From Actinomyces weissii (GTDB lineage: Bacteria; Actinomycetota; Actinomycetes; Actinomycetales; Actinomycetaceae): a stretch of 64,000 nucleotides of DNA. Below, piece after piece: positions 17,279 to 26,221 of the stretch. The DNA lies in contig NZ_CP066802.1 of the NCBI RefSeq assembly GCF_016598775.1, forward strand, positions 1,550,001-1,614,000, in the 5' to 3' direction. The notes under the pieces were generated by a model that saw nothing but the letters and a program-made list of their open reading frames with translations, searched no databases and was not told where the DNA came from. The translations under genes were made by a program, and so were the position numbers. Numbering within the stretch: the first letter of the stretch is position 1; every line of letters begins with the position of its first letter.

Positions 17279-18861
17279 GCGCGCGGCTCCTCCTCGTAGT
17301 CCTCCTCCCAGGCAGTGGCGTCGGTCCACAGGCCCTCCGCCCCCTCCGCCCGCAGCTCGGCCCGAGCGGCCTCCTTGGCGTCCATGAGCTCGTGGTACTC
17401 GGCCCGGCGCTGGACGTTGGTGCGGCGGCGGACCGGGTCGATACGGGCGTCGGTGCCGCGCGCCCCCAGCAGCTCAGGACCGGTGGTCAGGGTGGGCTCC
17501 CAGGTGAACAGGACCCCGCCGTCCAGGTCGCCGATAATCACCGGGTCCCCGGCGTGCGCCCCGGCCTTGACCAGCTCGTCCTCCACCCCGGCGGCAGCCA
17601 GGCGGTCCGCCAGGTAGCCGATGGCCTCGTTGTTGGAGAAGTCGGTCTGGCGCACCCAGCGCTCCGGCTTGCTGCCCCGCACCTGGTACACCTGCCCCTC
17701 GCTGGGGTGCTGGACCAGGGTGACGGTAGCCACCACCTCCGGCTTGCGGCGTCCCACCGCCGCGGGCCTGATCACCGGCCGCTCCTCCTGGGGGCTGCCG
17801 GCGGGCGCCAGGGCCCGGGCGTGCTCCACCAGGCGGGCCAGGGCAAAGGACAGGGGCCGCAGGCCCTGGTGGGAGACGGCAGAGACGGTGAACACCGGCA
17901 GGCCGCGGGCCTCCAGCTCCTCACGCACGAACTCGGCCAGCTCGGCGGCGTCGGGCACGTCCGCCTTGTTGAGCACCACCACCCGGGGACGCTCCATCAG
18001 CGGCAGGCGGCCCGTGCGGGCGGGGTCGGCCTCCTTGCCCCCCAGGCCGGAGGCGTAGGCCGCCAGCTCGGACTCGATGGTGTCCAGGTCGCTGAGCGGG
18101 TCGCGTCCGGGCTCCAGGGTGGCGCAGTCGACCACGTGGGCGATCACCGCGCAGCGCTCGATGTGGCGCAGGAACTCCAGGCCCAGGCCCTTGCCCTGGC
18201 TGGCTCCGGGGATCAGGCCGGGCACGTCGGCGATCGTGTAGCGGGTCTCCCCTGCCTCCACCACCCCGAGGTTGGGCACCAGGGTCGTAAAGGGGTAGTC
18301 CGCGATCTTGGGGCGGGCGGCTGACAGGGCGGCGATCAGGGAGGACTTGCCTGCGCTGGGGTAGCCGACCAGGGCCACGTCGGCGATGGTCTTGAGCTCC
18401 AGCACCACGTCAAGCTGCTGGCCGGGCTCTCCCAGCAGGTGGAATCCGGGGGCCCGCCTCTGGGAGGAGGCCAGGGAGAAGTTGCCACGCCCCCCGGTGC
18501 CGCCAGCCGCGACTACGACGCGCTCGCCAGGCTCCAGCAGGTCGGCCAGCACGGTGCCCTCGCTGTCCTTGACCACGGTGCCTGCCGGGACGGGAAGCAC
18601 CAGGTCCTTGCCGTCCTGGCCGCGCCGCCAGTCCCCCATGCCCGGGGTGCCGTTGGTGGCCCGCTGGTGGGGTGAGCGGTGGTAGCTGAGCAGGGTGGTC
18701 ACCCGGGGGTCGACCTCCAGGACCACCGAGCCGCCGTGCCCGCCGTCGCCGCCGTCAGGGCCGGCCAGGGGCTTGAACTTCTCGCGGTGGATGGAGGTGC
18801 ACCCGTCCCCGCCCGAGCCGCCGGAGGCGTGGAGGACCACGCGGTCTATGAAGGTGGGCAT
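17275..18861 (-). CDS. obgE: Obg-family GTPase
   Basis: A 528-residue ribosome-associated GTPase. The glycine-rich Obg fold spans about residues 1-160 ([26 protein letters not shown]). The G domain has G1 [12 protein letters not shown]2/G3 [10 protein letters not shown] and [10 protein letters not shown]4 LNKADVPDA and G5 VSAVSHQGL. The C-terminal OCT domain (about 390-480) contains [18 protein letters not shown], and an acidic tail follows. It functions in large-subunit maturation and stress responses. It sits downstream of rplU-rpmA, the conserved arrangement, and overlaps proB by 4 bp. A strong hairpin separates it from rpmA. Confidence 0.96.
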   Translation of the reverse strand: MPTFIDRVVLHASGGSGGDGCTSIHREKFKPLAGPDGGDGGHGGSVVLEVDPRVTTLLSYHRSPHQRATNGTPGMGDWRRGQDGKDLVLPVPAGTVVKDSEGTVLADLLEPGERVVVAAGGTGGRGNFSLASSQRRAPGFHLLGEPGQQLDVVLELKTIADVALVGYPSAGKSSLIAALSAARPKIADYPFTTLVPNLGVVEAGETRYTIADVPGLIPGASQGKGLGLEFLRHIERCAVIAHVVDCATLEPGRDPLSDLDTIESELAAYASGLGGKEADPARTGRLPLMERPRVVVLNKADVPDAAELAEFVREELEARGLPVFTVSAVSHQGLRPLSFALARLVEHARALAPAGSPQEERPVIRPAAVGRRKPEVVATVTLVQHPSEGQVYQVRGSKPERWVRQTDFSNNEAIGYLADRLAAAGVEDELVKAGAHAGDPVIIGDLDGGVLFTWEPTLTTGPELLGARGTDARIDPVRRRTNVQRRAEYHELMDAKEAARAELRAEGAEGLWTDATAWEEDYEEEPRA

Positions 18862-18951
18862 CTTGTCTCCTTGGGTGCTTGGGGAGCCTGCTGAGCGGCT
18901 AGCCGGGTTCTCCCTCAGGGCCGTTGCGGGACCGGGGCTGGTTCATGCGGC

Positions 18952-18981
18952 GAGGGCGGACGGCTTAAGCCGTCCGCCCTC
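18952..18981 (-). terminator. 13-bp hairpin between rpmA and obgE
   Basis: GAGGGCGGACGGC and its exact complement flank a TTAA loop, giving a perfect 13-bp stem downstream of rpmA. There is no T-run in the direction of transcription, so it may be a partial (attenuating) terminator or an mRNA-stability element that lowers obgE expression relative to rplU-rpmA. Confidence 0.6.
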
Positions 18982-19006
18982 ATAGAGATTGCGGGTGCTC
19001 TCAGGC

Positions 19007-19264
19007 TCAGGCCTCAGCGAGCACGACGTTGACGACGCGGCGCCCACGGTGGGTGCCGAACTCCACGTTCCCCGCCTCCTTGGCAAAGAGGGTGTCGTCG
19101 TTGCCGCGGCCCACGTTGGTGCCGGGGTGGAAGTGGGTGCCGCGCTGGCGGACGAGGATCTCCCCAGCCTTGACGAACTGGCCGCCGAAGCGCTTCACGC
19201 CCAGGCGCTGAGCGTTCGAGTCACGACCGTTGCGGGAGGAACCAAGACCCTTCTTGTGTGCCAT
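19007..19264 (-). CDS. rpmA: 50S ribosomal protein L27
   Basis: An 85-residue L27. It starts [20 protein letters not shown] and has [31 protein letters not shown] and a GRRVVNVV end, all canonical. No N-terminal Firmicutes-type cleavage extension is present. It follows rplU by 42 bp and is co-transcribed. Confidence 0.98.
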   Translation of the reverse strand: MAHKKGLGSSRNGRDSNAQRLGVKRFGGQFVKAGEILVRQRGTHFHPGTNVGRGNDDTLFAKEAGNVEFGTHRGRRVVNVVLAEA

Positions 19265-19306
19265 GTCAGCCTCTTTCTGTGTGCTTGTGCGTCTAGGACC
19301 GGAGGG

Positions 19307-19627
19307 TCACTTGATCGCGGTGACCTTGATGGCAGTCAGCTTGGCGCGGTGGCCCTGGCGCTTGCGGAAGCCGGTCTTGTTCTTGAACTTGAGGATGTTG
19401 ATCTTGGGGCCCTTCTCGTCGCCGATGATCTCGGCCTTGACGGAGGACTTGGAGAGCGCGGCAGCTCCGGTGGTCACCTTGTCACCGTCTACCAGCATGA
19501 CGGGGGCGAGGGACACCTCGTCACCAATCTCACCAGCAAGCTTGTCGACGACCACGACGTCGCCGACGGAGACCTTCTCCTGACGGCCGCCGGCCTTGAC
19601 GATCGCGTAGACCACGTTGTTGCTCAT
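19307..19627 (-). CDS. rplU: 50S ribosomal protein L21
   Basis: A 106-residue L21. The beginning [19 protein letters not shown] and the C-terminal [23 protein letters not shown] (lysine/arginine-rich 23S rRNA-binding region) are canonical. It is the first gene of the rplU-rpmA-obgE-proBA block, with a promoter and a leader hairpin upstream. Confidence 0.98.
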   Translation of the reverse strand: MSNNVVYAIVKAGGRQEKVSVGDVVVVDKLAGEIGDEVSLAPVMLVDGDKVTTGAAALSKSSVKAEIIGDEKGPKINILKFKNKTGFRKRQGHRAKLTAIKVTAIK

Positions 19628-19695
19628 CTCTGTCGAAGTTCTTCAGGATGCCTCCCGGGCGGCTAGGGCCTGGGTCGCATCCTTCCTTGGGCAAT

Positions 19696-19748
19696 GGTGC
19701 GTGACGCACCGGCTGACTACTTTACGTGCTCGCCCTACCTGGTTCCAA
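19696..19748 (-). promoter_or_regulatory. rplU promoter and leader hairpin
   Basis: On the minus strand TTGGAA (19743-19748) and TAAAGT (19719-19724) are 18 bp apart, a good sigma-A-like pair. The predicted leader of roughly 85 nt contains the palindrome GGTGCGTGACGCACC (19696-19710). Ribosomal-protein leaders often bind their product; whether this one does is not shown. Confidence 0.5.
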
Positions 19749-19822
19749 GCCAGGTCACCGCGCACCTCTGTGTTCTTGGGCACGGAGCACCGCCCGTTGC
19801 CGCCTGCTGCTGACGGCGGACG

Positions 19823-19861
19823 CCTGGGCGGGCGGGACCATAGGCTCCCCGCCCGCCCAGG
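19823..19861 (-). terminator. Hairpin after the surface-protein gene
   Basis: CCTGGGCGGGCGGG pairs perfectly with CCCGCCCGCCCAGG around an 11-nt loop, directly after the stop of the choice-of-anchor M gene. The stem is long and GC-rich but has no T-tract. It probably ends that transcript before the rplU promoter. Confidence 0.6.
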
Positions 19862-19867
19862 TGGTGC

Positions 19868-22498
19868 TCAGTCCTGCTTGGGGCGACGCCGCAGCCACAG
19901 CACCGCGCCCCCCAGCAGGGCCAGCCCGGCTCCCGGCAGGAGCAGCCAGCCGCTGGCGCCGGTGCGTGCCAGGCCCCCGGCAGCCTTGCCGCCTGCACCC
20001 GCACCCGGGGCCTGCGGAGCGGTGCCACCAGTGCCAGCCACCAGGTCACCGCCCCCGGTGACACCGGTCCGGGAGGCGAGGCCGCCCCCGGCGGTCGGGG
20101 TGACGGCAGCACTGGCCGAGGCCTGCGCCGTGGCCCGCTGCGTAGCGCCGGCACCCGCAGTGGGCGTGGGCGTAGGCGTGGGCGAGGCCGTGGGCCCGGT
20201 CCCGGGCTCCTTCCCGGGCGTGGGAGCCGGGGTCGGGTTCTCGGGGCCCGCCTGGCTGGCCGCCCCTACGACCACGGTGAGCGTCACCGACTCGGTCACC
20301 TGTCGGGCCGGGGTCCCGGTGACGGCGCGCAGGCTGAGCCGGTAGGTGCCCGGGTGGGAGAACACCCAGGCCCCGTGCAGGTGCGTGGGAGAGCTGGTAC
20401 GCAGCCGGTTCTGGCTGGCGTCCGCGGTATTGAGGTAGGTGGTGAAGCCAGCCCCTAGCAGGGTCTGCGCGCCAAAGACCACCCGCCCGCCAGCCGGGCC
20501 CTCCAGCAGGGTCATCTCGTAGTCCAGGCCCTCGGGGAAGCCGGAGTAGTCCACCCCCTCGGTGCTGAAGCCGGGCCAGAGCTGGTTCGGGGTCACCTGG
20601 CTCTCCGGCACCACGTAGACCTTCTGCCCCACCGCGCCCACGACGTCGTAGGAGGGGTCGGTCAGCTCGGCGGAGCGGGTCCAGGCAAAGCCCTCCCCCA
20701 CCTTGAGGGTGACCGCCCCGACCTCGCGCAGCACCGACCTCCTGCCGGAGTCGTCCTTGACGGCGATCAGGTGGCCCTGGCCGTCCTGGCCCTTGACCAG
20801 CCGCAGGTCCAGGTGCCCGTGCTCGATCGTGACCTTGGTGGCGTCCAGCCCCTGCTCCGGGACGGAGGGGGCGGGGTCGTCAGGCAGCGGACGGCCCGGC
20901 TGCTCTCCGGGAGCCCCCTGGTCCCCGCCCTGGTCACCCTGGCCGCCCTGGCCGCCCTGGTCCGGCGGAGCAGCCGCACCCCCTTCACGCAAGGGCAGCT
21001 CGAGCTCCGCGCTGAGGCCGGTGGAGACCGCAGGGTCAGAGACGCTGTGCACGACGGCCCGGACGTTGGCGGCCGGGTGGGGCCGGACCTCGACCTTCAG
21101 CAGCGCCGACCGCTGGCAGCCGTCCAGGTCCAGCACCACGTCCTGGCCCCCGACAACGGCACCCTCAAAGCTGCAGGCGGGGAAGCGGTCGCCTGCACGG
21201 TCCTCCGGGTCGTGCAGGGAGACGCGGTAGCCGGCGCTCAGGGCCGGGTCCATACCGCTCAGGCGCACCACCGAGTGGCCGGGGCGGGCCGGGTCCGGGC
21301 TCAGCGAGAAGTCCACCCGCCTGCTGGAGACGGCGCGCGTGGCGTAGTCCAGCAGGCCGGTTCCGGCGGTAGGCGCCTGCAGCTGGGCGGCGCTGGCGGA
21401 GACCGTCACCTCGCCGTCGGCAGCCCGGTAGGGCCGGGGCGCCGAGGCCCAGCGGCTCGCCGGACCCTGGGCGGGCAGGTACACGGCCTGGATGGTGGCG
21501 CTGTCAGAGCCCAGGGCCTCGTAGGTGACCGCCTGGCCACCGGTGACCTCCAGCTCGCTGAGGTGGTGCCCGTCGATAGTCAGCACCAGGGTGCCCTCGT
21601 CTGCCGGGTTGCCGGTGCTGAAGGCGATCTCCGTCTTGTAGGCGCCGCCACGCAACTCCTGGGGGGCTGGACGCAGGGTGAGGCCGTGCCCGCCCTCACC
21701 CTGCTGGGGCGCCTGGGCGAAGGCGGCGGGGAGGTCCGACACCTTGTGCACCACGGGCGAGGTCCCCCCCACCTGCCAGACGATCGGGGTGGGCTCGGAG
21801 GCGATCAGGGCGTGGTCGCCCTCCGCGCTGCGGGCCACGGCCCGGTAGTACAGGGTGTAGCGCCCCGGCTTGGAGAAGAGCGTGTACATGTGGTCGTGGC
21901 GCGGGAAGAAGATGCTGCGGTGCACGCTGTCCCGCGAGGAGTAGAGGCGCCTGATCAGGCCACCGGTGTCCTTGAAGACCTCCACGTGCCCAGGCCCCTC
22001 CACCCCGACCAGGTCGAGGGCGTAGGTGCCGTCCTCGAAGGCCCCGTCGGCGGCGGCCTCCGTCACGGAGGGGTCCACCCCCACGCCCGCGAAGATCGGC
22101 TCCTGGGAGGTGTCCACGTTCTGGGGGGCGGCGTTGTAGACGGTGCCCGCCTCGCCCAGGAAGTCCAGGCGCTGGTCCCCTCCGGGCACCACGAACAGGT
22201 TGGCCGGGACCGGCCCCCCGGCGCGGGTCTGGCCGAGCCACAGGACCACGTCCTGGGGGTCGTGCCCGCCGGCCTTGATGGAGAGCCTGCCGTGGGCGGC
22301 GTCGTAGAACGGCACGGGAGCGTCCACGTGCGTGCGGGTGAGCACGGTCCGGCCCAGGTCAGGGCTGGCCCAGGCCTGCACCACTCCTCCACCCAGCACC
22401 AGGGAGAACAGGGCGAGCAGCAGCACGGGCAGGCGCCGCCCACGCGCCCGGCGGCGCCAGGCGCGTGGGAGAGCAGCGTTGAGGGGGATCTGACGCAT
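19868..22498 (-). CDS. Choice-of-anchor M domain surface protein, LPXTG-like anchor
   Basis: An 876-residue exported protein. A signal peptide (basic start, then LPVLLLALFSLVLGGGVVQAWA) precedes actinobacterial surface-anchored (choice-of-anchor M, TIGR03769-like) units. The tell-tale pairs are DHMYTLFSKPGRYTLYYRAVA near residue 220 and THLHGAWVFSHPGTYRLSLRAVT near 715. A Pro/Gly/Gln-rich linker lies near residues 530-565. The C-terminus has a Thr/Pro stalk, LARTGASG (a variant sortase motif), a hydrophobic helix and RRRPKQD. Such proteins often accompany metal ABC transporters; none is in this window. A Zur-box-like palindrome overlaps its promoter, so I infer a role in zinc or manganese capture at the surface. 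Confidence 0.85.
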   Translation of the reverse strand: MRQIPLNAALPRAWRRRARGRRLPVLLLALFSLVLGGGVVQAWASPDLGRTVLTRTHVDAPVPFYDAAHGRLSIKAGGHDPQDVVLWLGQTRAGGPVPANLFVVPGGDQRLDFLGEAGTVYNAAPQNVDTSQEPIFAGVGVDPSVTEAAADGAFEDGTYALDLVGVEGPGHVEVFKDTGGLIRRLYSSRDSVHRSIFFPRHDHMYTLFSKPGRYTLYYRAVARSAEGDHALIASEPTPIVWQVGGTSPVVHKVSDLPAAFAQAPQQGEGGHGLTLRPAPQELRGGAYKTEIAFSTGNPADEGTLVLTIDGHHLSELEVTGGQAVTYEALGSDSATIQAVYLPAQGPASRWASAPRPYRAADGEVTVSASAAQLQAPTAGTGLLDYATRAVSSRRVDFSLSPDPARPGHSVVRLSGMDPALSAGYRVSLHDPEDRAGDRFPACSFEGAVVGGQDVVLDLDGCQRSALLKVEVRPHPAANVRAVVHSVSDPAVSTGLSAELELPLREGGAAAPPDQGGQGGQGDQGGDQGAPGEQPGRPLPDDPAPSVPEQGLDATKVTIEHGHLDLRLVKGQDGQGHLIAVKDDSGRRSVLREVGAVTLKVGEGFAWTRSAELTDPSYDVVGAVGQKVYVVPESQVTPNQLWPGFSTEGVDYSGFPEGLDYEMTLLEGPAGGRVVFGAQTLLGAGFTTYLNTADASQNRLRTSSPTHLHGAWVFSHPGTYRLSLRAVTGTPARQVTESVTLTVVVGAASQAGPENPTPAPTPGKEPGTGPTASPTPTPTPTAGAGATQRATAQASASAAVTPTAGGGLASRTGVTGGGDLVAGTGGTAPQAPGAGAGGKAAGGLARTGASGWLLLPGAGLALLGGAVLWLRRRPKQD

Positions 22499-22524
22499 CT
22501 GCGGGGAGCACTTTCTAGCAAGAG

Positions 22525-22541
22525 TTGATAGTGGTTATCAA
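22525..22541 (-). promoter_or_regulatory. Zur-box-like operator and promoter
   Basis: TTGATAGTGGTTATCAA is an inverted repeat (TTGATA/TATCAA) with extended arms CAAGA and TCTTG outside. On the minus strand TTGATA forms a -35 element, 18 bp from TAGAAA at 22511-22516, so a bound repressor would block the promoter of the surface-protein gene. Shape and AT-rich arms resemble actinobacterial Zur sites. Confidence 0.5.
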
Positions 22542-22566
22542 TCTTGCTTCGGGTGCCCCGCTCTGG

Positions 22567-25500
22567 TCAACTTCGGTGCGCCTGCTCGGCCGCCGCCGCG
22601 ATCTGCGCCAGGGCGTTGCGCGCCACCTCCCGGGAGGCCTCGTCAACCGGTTCGGCGGCCTCCGCCGCCTTGCCCGCCTCCGTACCGCGCTCGCGCGCCC
22701 CGGAGGCGGACGGCTCCTGCTTGGACCTGCGGCCCCGGCCGGATCCCCGGGAGGCCGAGGCGGACATGTCCACCGCCTGGTTCTCCACCGGGTCGTCGTG
22801 GACGATGAAGCCACGCCCCCCGCAGCAGTCGCACTGGGTGGAGAAGGCCTCCACCAGGCCCTGCCCCACGCGCTTACGGGTCATCTGCACCAGCCCCAGG
22901 CTGGTTACCTCCGTGACCTGGTGGCGAGTACGGTCACGCCCCAGGCACTCGACCAGACGGCGCAGCACCAGGTCACGGTTGGCCTCCAGCACCATGTCCA
23001 CGAAGTCGATCACCACCATGCCGCCGATATCGCGCAGCCGCAGCTGGCGCACGATCTCCTCAGCCGCCTCCAGGTTGTTGCGGGTGACCGTCTCCTCCAG
23101 GGTACCCCCAGCCCCGCCCGTGAAGCGCCCGGTGTTGACGTCGATCACGGTCATGGCCTCGGTGCGGTCAATGACCAGGGTGCCGCCGCTGGGCAGCCAC
23201 ACCTTACGGTCGAAGCCCTTAGCCAGCTGCTCGTCCACCCGGTGGGCGGCGAACACGTCCTGCGGCTCCACCCAGTGGACCAGCCGGTCGGCCAGGTCCG
23301 GGCTGAGCTCGGTCACGTACTCGCTGATCGTGGCCCAGGCGTCCCGGCCGGAGACGATCAGCTGCTTGAAGTCCTCGTTGAAGACGTCACGCACCACACG
23401 TACCGCCAGCTCCGGCTCGCCCTTGAGCAGCACCGGGGCCTTGCCGGAACCGGACATGACCTGCTTGGCCTTCTTGTCGATGGACTCCCACTGCTTGAGC
23501 AGGCGCTGCACGTCGGCCGACAGCTGCTCCTCGCTAGCCCCCTCCGCGGCGGTGCGCACGATCACGCCGGCGTCGTCGGGAACGACCTTCTTGAGGATCT
23601 TCTTGAGGCGGGAGCGCTCCGTGTCCGGCAGCTTGCGGGAGATGCCCGTCATGGTGCCACCGGGCACCAGCACCAGGTACCGGCCCGCCAGGGTGACCTG
23701 GCTGGTCAGGCGCGCGCCCTTGTGCCCGATGGGGTCCTTGGTGACCTGCACCAGCACGGTGTCACCGTTGGACAGGGCCTCCTCGATACGGCGGGGCCTG
23801 CCCTCCATGCCGGCGGCGTCCCAGTTGACCTCACCGGCGTAGAGCACGGCGTTGCGCCCCTTGCCCAGGTCCACGAAGGCGGCCTCCATGGAGGGAAGCA
23901 CGTTCTGCACGCGGCCGATGTACACGTTGCCGACCATGGAGGTCTGGGTACGGCGGGCCACGTAGTGCTCCACCAGCAGGCCGTCCTCCAGGACCGCGAT
24001 CTGGTTGAGCCCGCCCTGCTCGCGCACGATCATCTGGCGCTCCACGGACTCGCGGCGGGCCAGGAACTCGGCCTCGGTGACGATCGGGCGGCGGCGTCCG
24101 GCGGCCCGGCCCTCACGACGGCGCTGCCGCTTGGCCTCCAGGCGGGTGGAGCCCTTGGGCGCGGTGATCTCGTCACGGACGTCACGGGACTCGGCACGCT
24201 CGGCCCGGGAGCGGGAGCGGCGGCGGCGCCGACGGCGCGAGGAGCCCTCGGCGGCCTCCACGTCATCGTCGTCACTGGTCTCACCCTCGGACAGGGCCTC
24301 CTGCGGGGCGTCCTCCGCTGAGCTGCTGGCCTCACCCTCCTCCGCACGGTTGCGGGAGCGACGGCCCCGGCCACCGCGGCGACGCTTGCGGGTGCCGCGC
24401 TCCTGCTCCTCACCTTCGGCTGCAGCCTCCGCCTCCGGGGTCTCCGAGGTGTCGGCGTCCGTCGGCTGCGGCTCAGCCTCGGGAGCGGCCTGCGGGGCCT
24501 GGGCGGCGGCGGTGGCCTTACGACGGCGGCGCTTGGCGGGGGCAGGGGCGGCCTCCGTAACCGCCTCGCCTTCGTCGCTGCCCGCCTGGTCCGAGGCGGG
24601 CGGCTCAGCCTGGGGAGCGGCCTGCGGGGCCTGGGCGGCGGCGGTGGCCTTACGACGGCGGCGCTTGGCGCGAGCCGGGTCCGGGGCCTGGAACAGGAGC
24701 GAGGCGGCGGGGAGGCGGGGAGAGTCCTCGGACGTCTCCGGCTCCGCCTCCAGCAGCTCCGCCTCCAGCAGTTCCGCCTCCTCCTCTGGGGCCAGGGCCG
24801 CCTCTGCGGGCGCGACCTCCGGCTCCGGGGCGGGGGCCGGGGCGGCCTGGGCCGCCACCACCTTGCGGCGGCGACGCTTAGGGGCGGGAGCCGGGCTCGG
24901 CTCAGAGAGCTCCGGCGCAGTCTCGGCAGGAGCCTCGGCAGCGGCCTCCGCCGCGGCGGGCTGCTCAGCCTCGTCAGCCTCAGCCTCCGCAGCCTCTACG
25001 GCAGCCGCCTCAGCGGCGGGAATCTCCACGGCGGGCGGCTCGGCAGCCGCGGCCTCCACCTTGCGACGGCGACGCTTGGGGGCAGGCTCGGGCACCTCCG
25101 CAGACTTTACGGCAGACGCCTCAGCGGCGGGAATCTCCGCGGCGGGCGGCTCGGCAGCCGCGGCCTCCACCTTGCGACGGCGACGCTTGGGGGCAGGCTC
25201 GGGCGCCTCCGCAGACTTTACGGCAGACGCCTCAGCGGCGGGAATCTCCGCGGCGGGCGGCTCGGCAGCCGCGGCCTCGACCTTGCGACGGCGACGCTTG
25301 GGGGCAGGCTCGGGCACCTCCGCAGCAGCCGCGGCCTCAGCAACCTGCGTCTCTACGCCGGGCTCCGCCGTCGTCTCAGACGCCGAGGACTCAGCCTCGG
25401 CAGGCTCCTCCTCCGCAGTCACCTCACCCTCCGGGGCCTCCCCGGCGGTGGCCCCGGCCTTGGTCCGGGACCCAGCGACCGCGCGCCCTGCGGCGTCGTC

Positions 25501-25758
25501 GCCAGCAGCAGCCTCCGCGACCGCCTCCGGCTGGGACGACGCCTTCTTGCGCCCGCGGCGCACCGGCTTCCTGGCCTCCTGCGCACCCGGCTCCACTGCG
25601 GCTGGCGCGTCCTGCTCGGCAGCCAGAACGGGCTCGCTCTGGGCGGCTACCGCCTTGCGACGTCGACTCGCCGGGGCTGGAGCAGCAGCGGCCTCCACCA
25701 CCTCAGCCTTCGGGGAGTCAACGGCCTCAGCGGCGTCCTTGTCAGTGTTTCGGACCAT
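22567..25758 (-). CDS. Rne/Rng-family ribonuclease E/G
   Basis: A 1063-residue endoribonuclease. The N-terminal half is an Ala/Glu/Pro-rich disordered arm with many KRRRRK clusters. It includes a 37-residue unit repeated three times in tandem (111-bp period, about 25018-25330) and a further Arg-rich block before the core. The S1 domain follows (SMVGNVYIGRVQNVLPSMEAAF), then the DNase I-like core with catalytic Asp regions TVIDVNTGRFTGG and MVVIDFVDM, and a zinc-link CDCCGG. It processes rRNA and tRNA and degrades mRNA. The ATG at 25758 is preferred because GGAGGG lies 11 nt upstream, whereas it abuts an earlier GTG. The 5' region is long, as expected for an autoregulated RNase E mRNA. Confidence 0.93.
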   Translation of the reverse strand: MVRNTDKDAAEAVDSPKAEVVEAAAAPAPASRRRKAVAAQSEPVLAAEQDAPAAVEPGAQEARKPVRRGRKKASSQPEAVAEAAAGDDAAGRAVAGSRTKAGATAGEAPEGEVTAEEEPAEAESSASETTAEPGVETQVAEAAAAAEVPEPAPKRRRRKVEAAAAEPPAAEIPAAEASAVKSAEAPEPAPKRRRRKVEAAAAEPPAAEIPAAEASAVKSAEVPEPAPKRRRRKVEAAAAEPPAVEIPAAEAAAVEAAEAEADEAEQPAAAEAAAEAPAETAPELSEPSPAPAPKRRRRKVVAAQAAPAPAPEPEVAPAEAALAPEEEAELLEAELLEAEPETSEDSPRLPAASLLFQAPDPARAKRRRRKATAAAQAPQAAPQAEPPASDQAGSDEGEAVTEAAPAPAKRRRRKATAAAQAPQAAPEAEPQPTDADTSETPEAEAAAEGEEQERGTRKRRRGGRGRRSRNRAEEGEASSSAEDAPQEALSEGETSDDDDVEAAEGSSRRRRRRRSRSRAERAESRDVRDEITAPKGSTRLEAKRQRRREGRAAGRRRPIVTEAEFLARRESVERQMIVREQGGLNQIAVLEDGLLVEHYVARRTQTSMVGNVYIGRVQNVLPSMEAAFVDLGKGRNAVLYAGEVNWDAAGMEGRPRRIEEALSNGDTVLVQVTKDPIGHKGARLTSQVTLAGRYLVLVPGGTMTGISRKLPDTERSRLKKILKKVVPDDAGVIVRTAAEGASEEQLSADVQRLLKQWESIDKKAKQVMSGSGKAPVLLKGEPELAVRVVRDVFNEDFKQLIVSGRDAWATISEYVTELSPDLADRLVHWVEPQDVFAAHRVDEQLAKGFDRKVWLPSGGTLVIDRTEAMTVIDVNTGRFTGGAGGTLEETVTRNNLEAAEEIVRQLRLRDIGGMVVIDFVDMVLEANRDLVLRRLVECLGRDRTRHQVTEVTSLGLVQMTRKRVGQGLVEAFSTQCDCCGGRGFIVHDDPVENQAVDMSASASRGSGRGRRSKQEPSASGARERGTEAGKAAEAAEPVDEASREVARNALAQIAAAAEQAHRS

Positions 25759-26221
25759 GATGCAGAGCACCCTCCGTGCACCTCACCACCGCCGTACCTG
25801 CGGGGCTCTGGTGCGGTTGTGCGCCCAGGGGGCGAAAAAGTCTGTAGGTACGCCCCTCGGGGCGACGGGCCCGGACGACGTCTGCGCGTCCAGGGACTGC
25901 GGCGACGCTCAAGCGGCGCAAGGTCCCCGGCGGGATCGTCGTACAGGCACGGGCCCTGCCGCCCGGTACGGGGGCCGCGGAGCCAAGGCGAGTATCGCAC
26001 AGCCCAGCGGCCTGCGCGCCGCGACCTCCCGAGTCGCACCTCACGCCGTCGAGCACCGCCGCCGGCAGGCCCCGCGAGCAGCCGCCGCACGTTACGCAAC
26101 AGAAGCCGCAACCATCACGTGCAAGACGACATCCTGTCGCAACAGCCTTATAATCACAATTGCTCAGGACCAACGTCCTGACGTTTCCGTCTAACTCTTA
26201 GCACTCTTGAAAGGGGCAACG
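25759..26221. promoter_or_regulatory. Divergent region between the RNase E/G gene and cydA
   Basis: This 463-bp stretch has no convincing gene. Toward cydA there is a consensus TATAAT at 26149-26154 and, just downstream, the inverted repeat CAGGAC-CAAC-GTCCTG (26165-26180), a possible operator at the expected transcription start. Toward the RNase gene only a weak GATACT-like hexamer (about 25990) is seen, leaving a possible long 5' UTR of some 200 nt. Confidence 0.5.
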
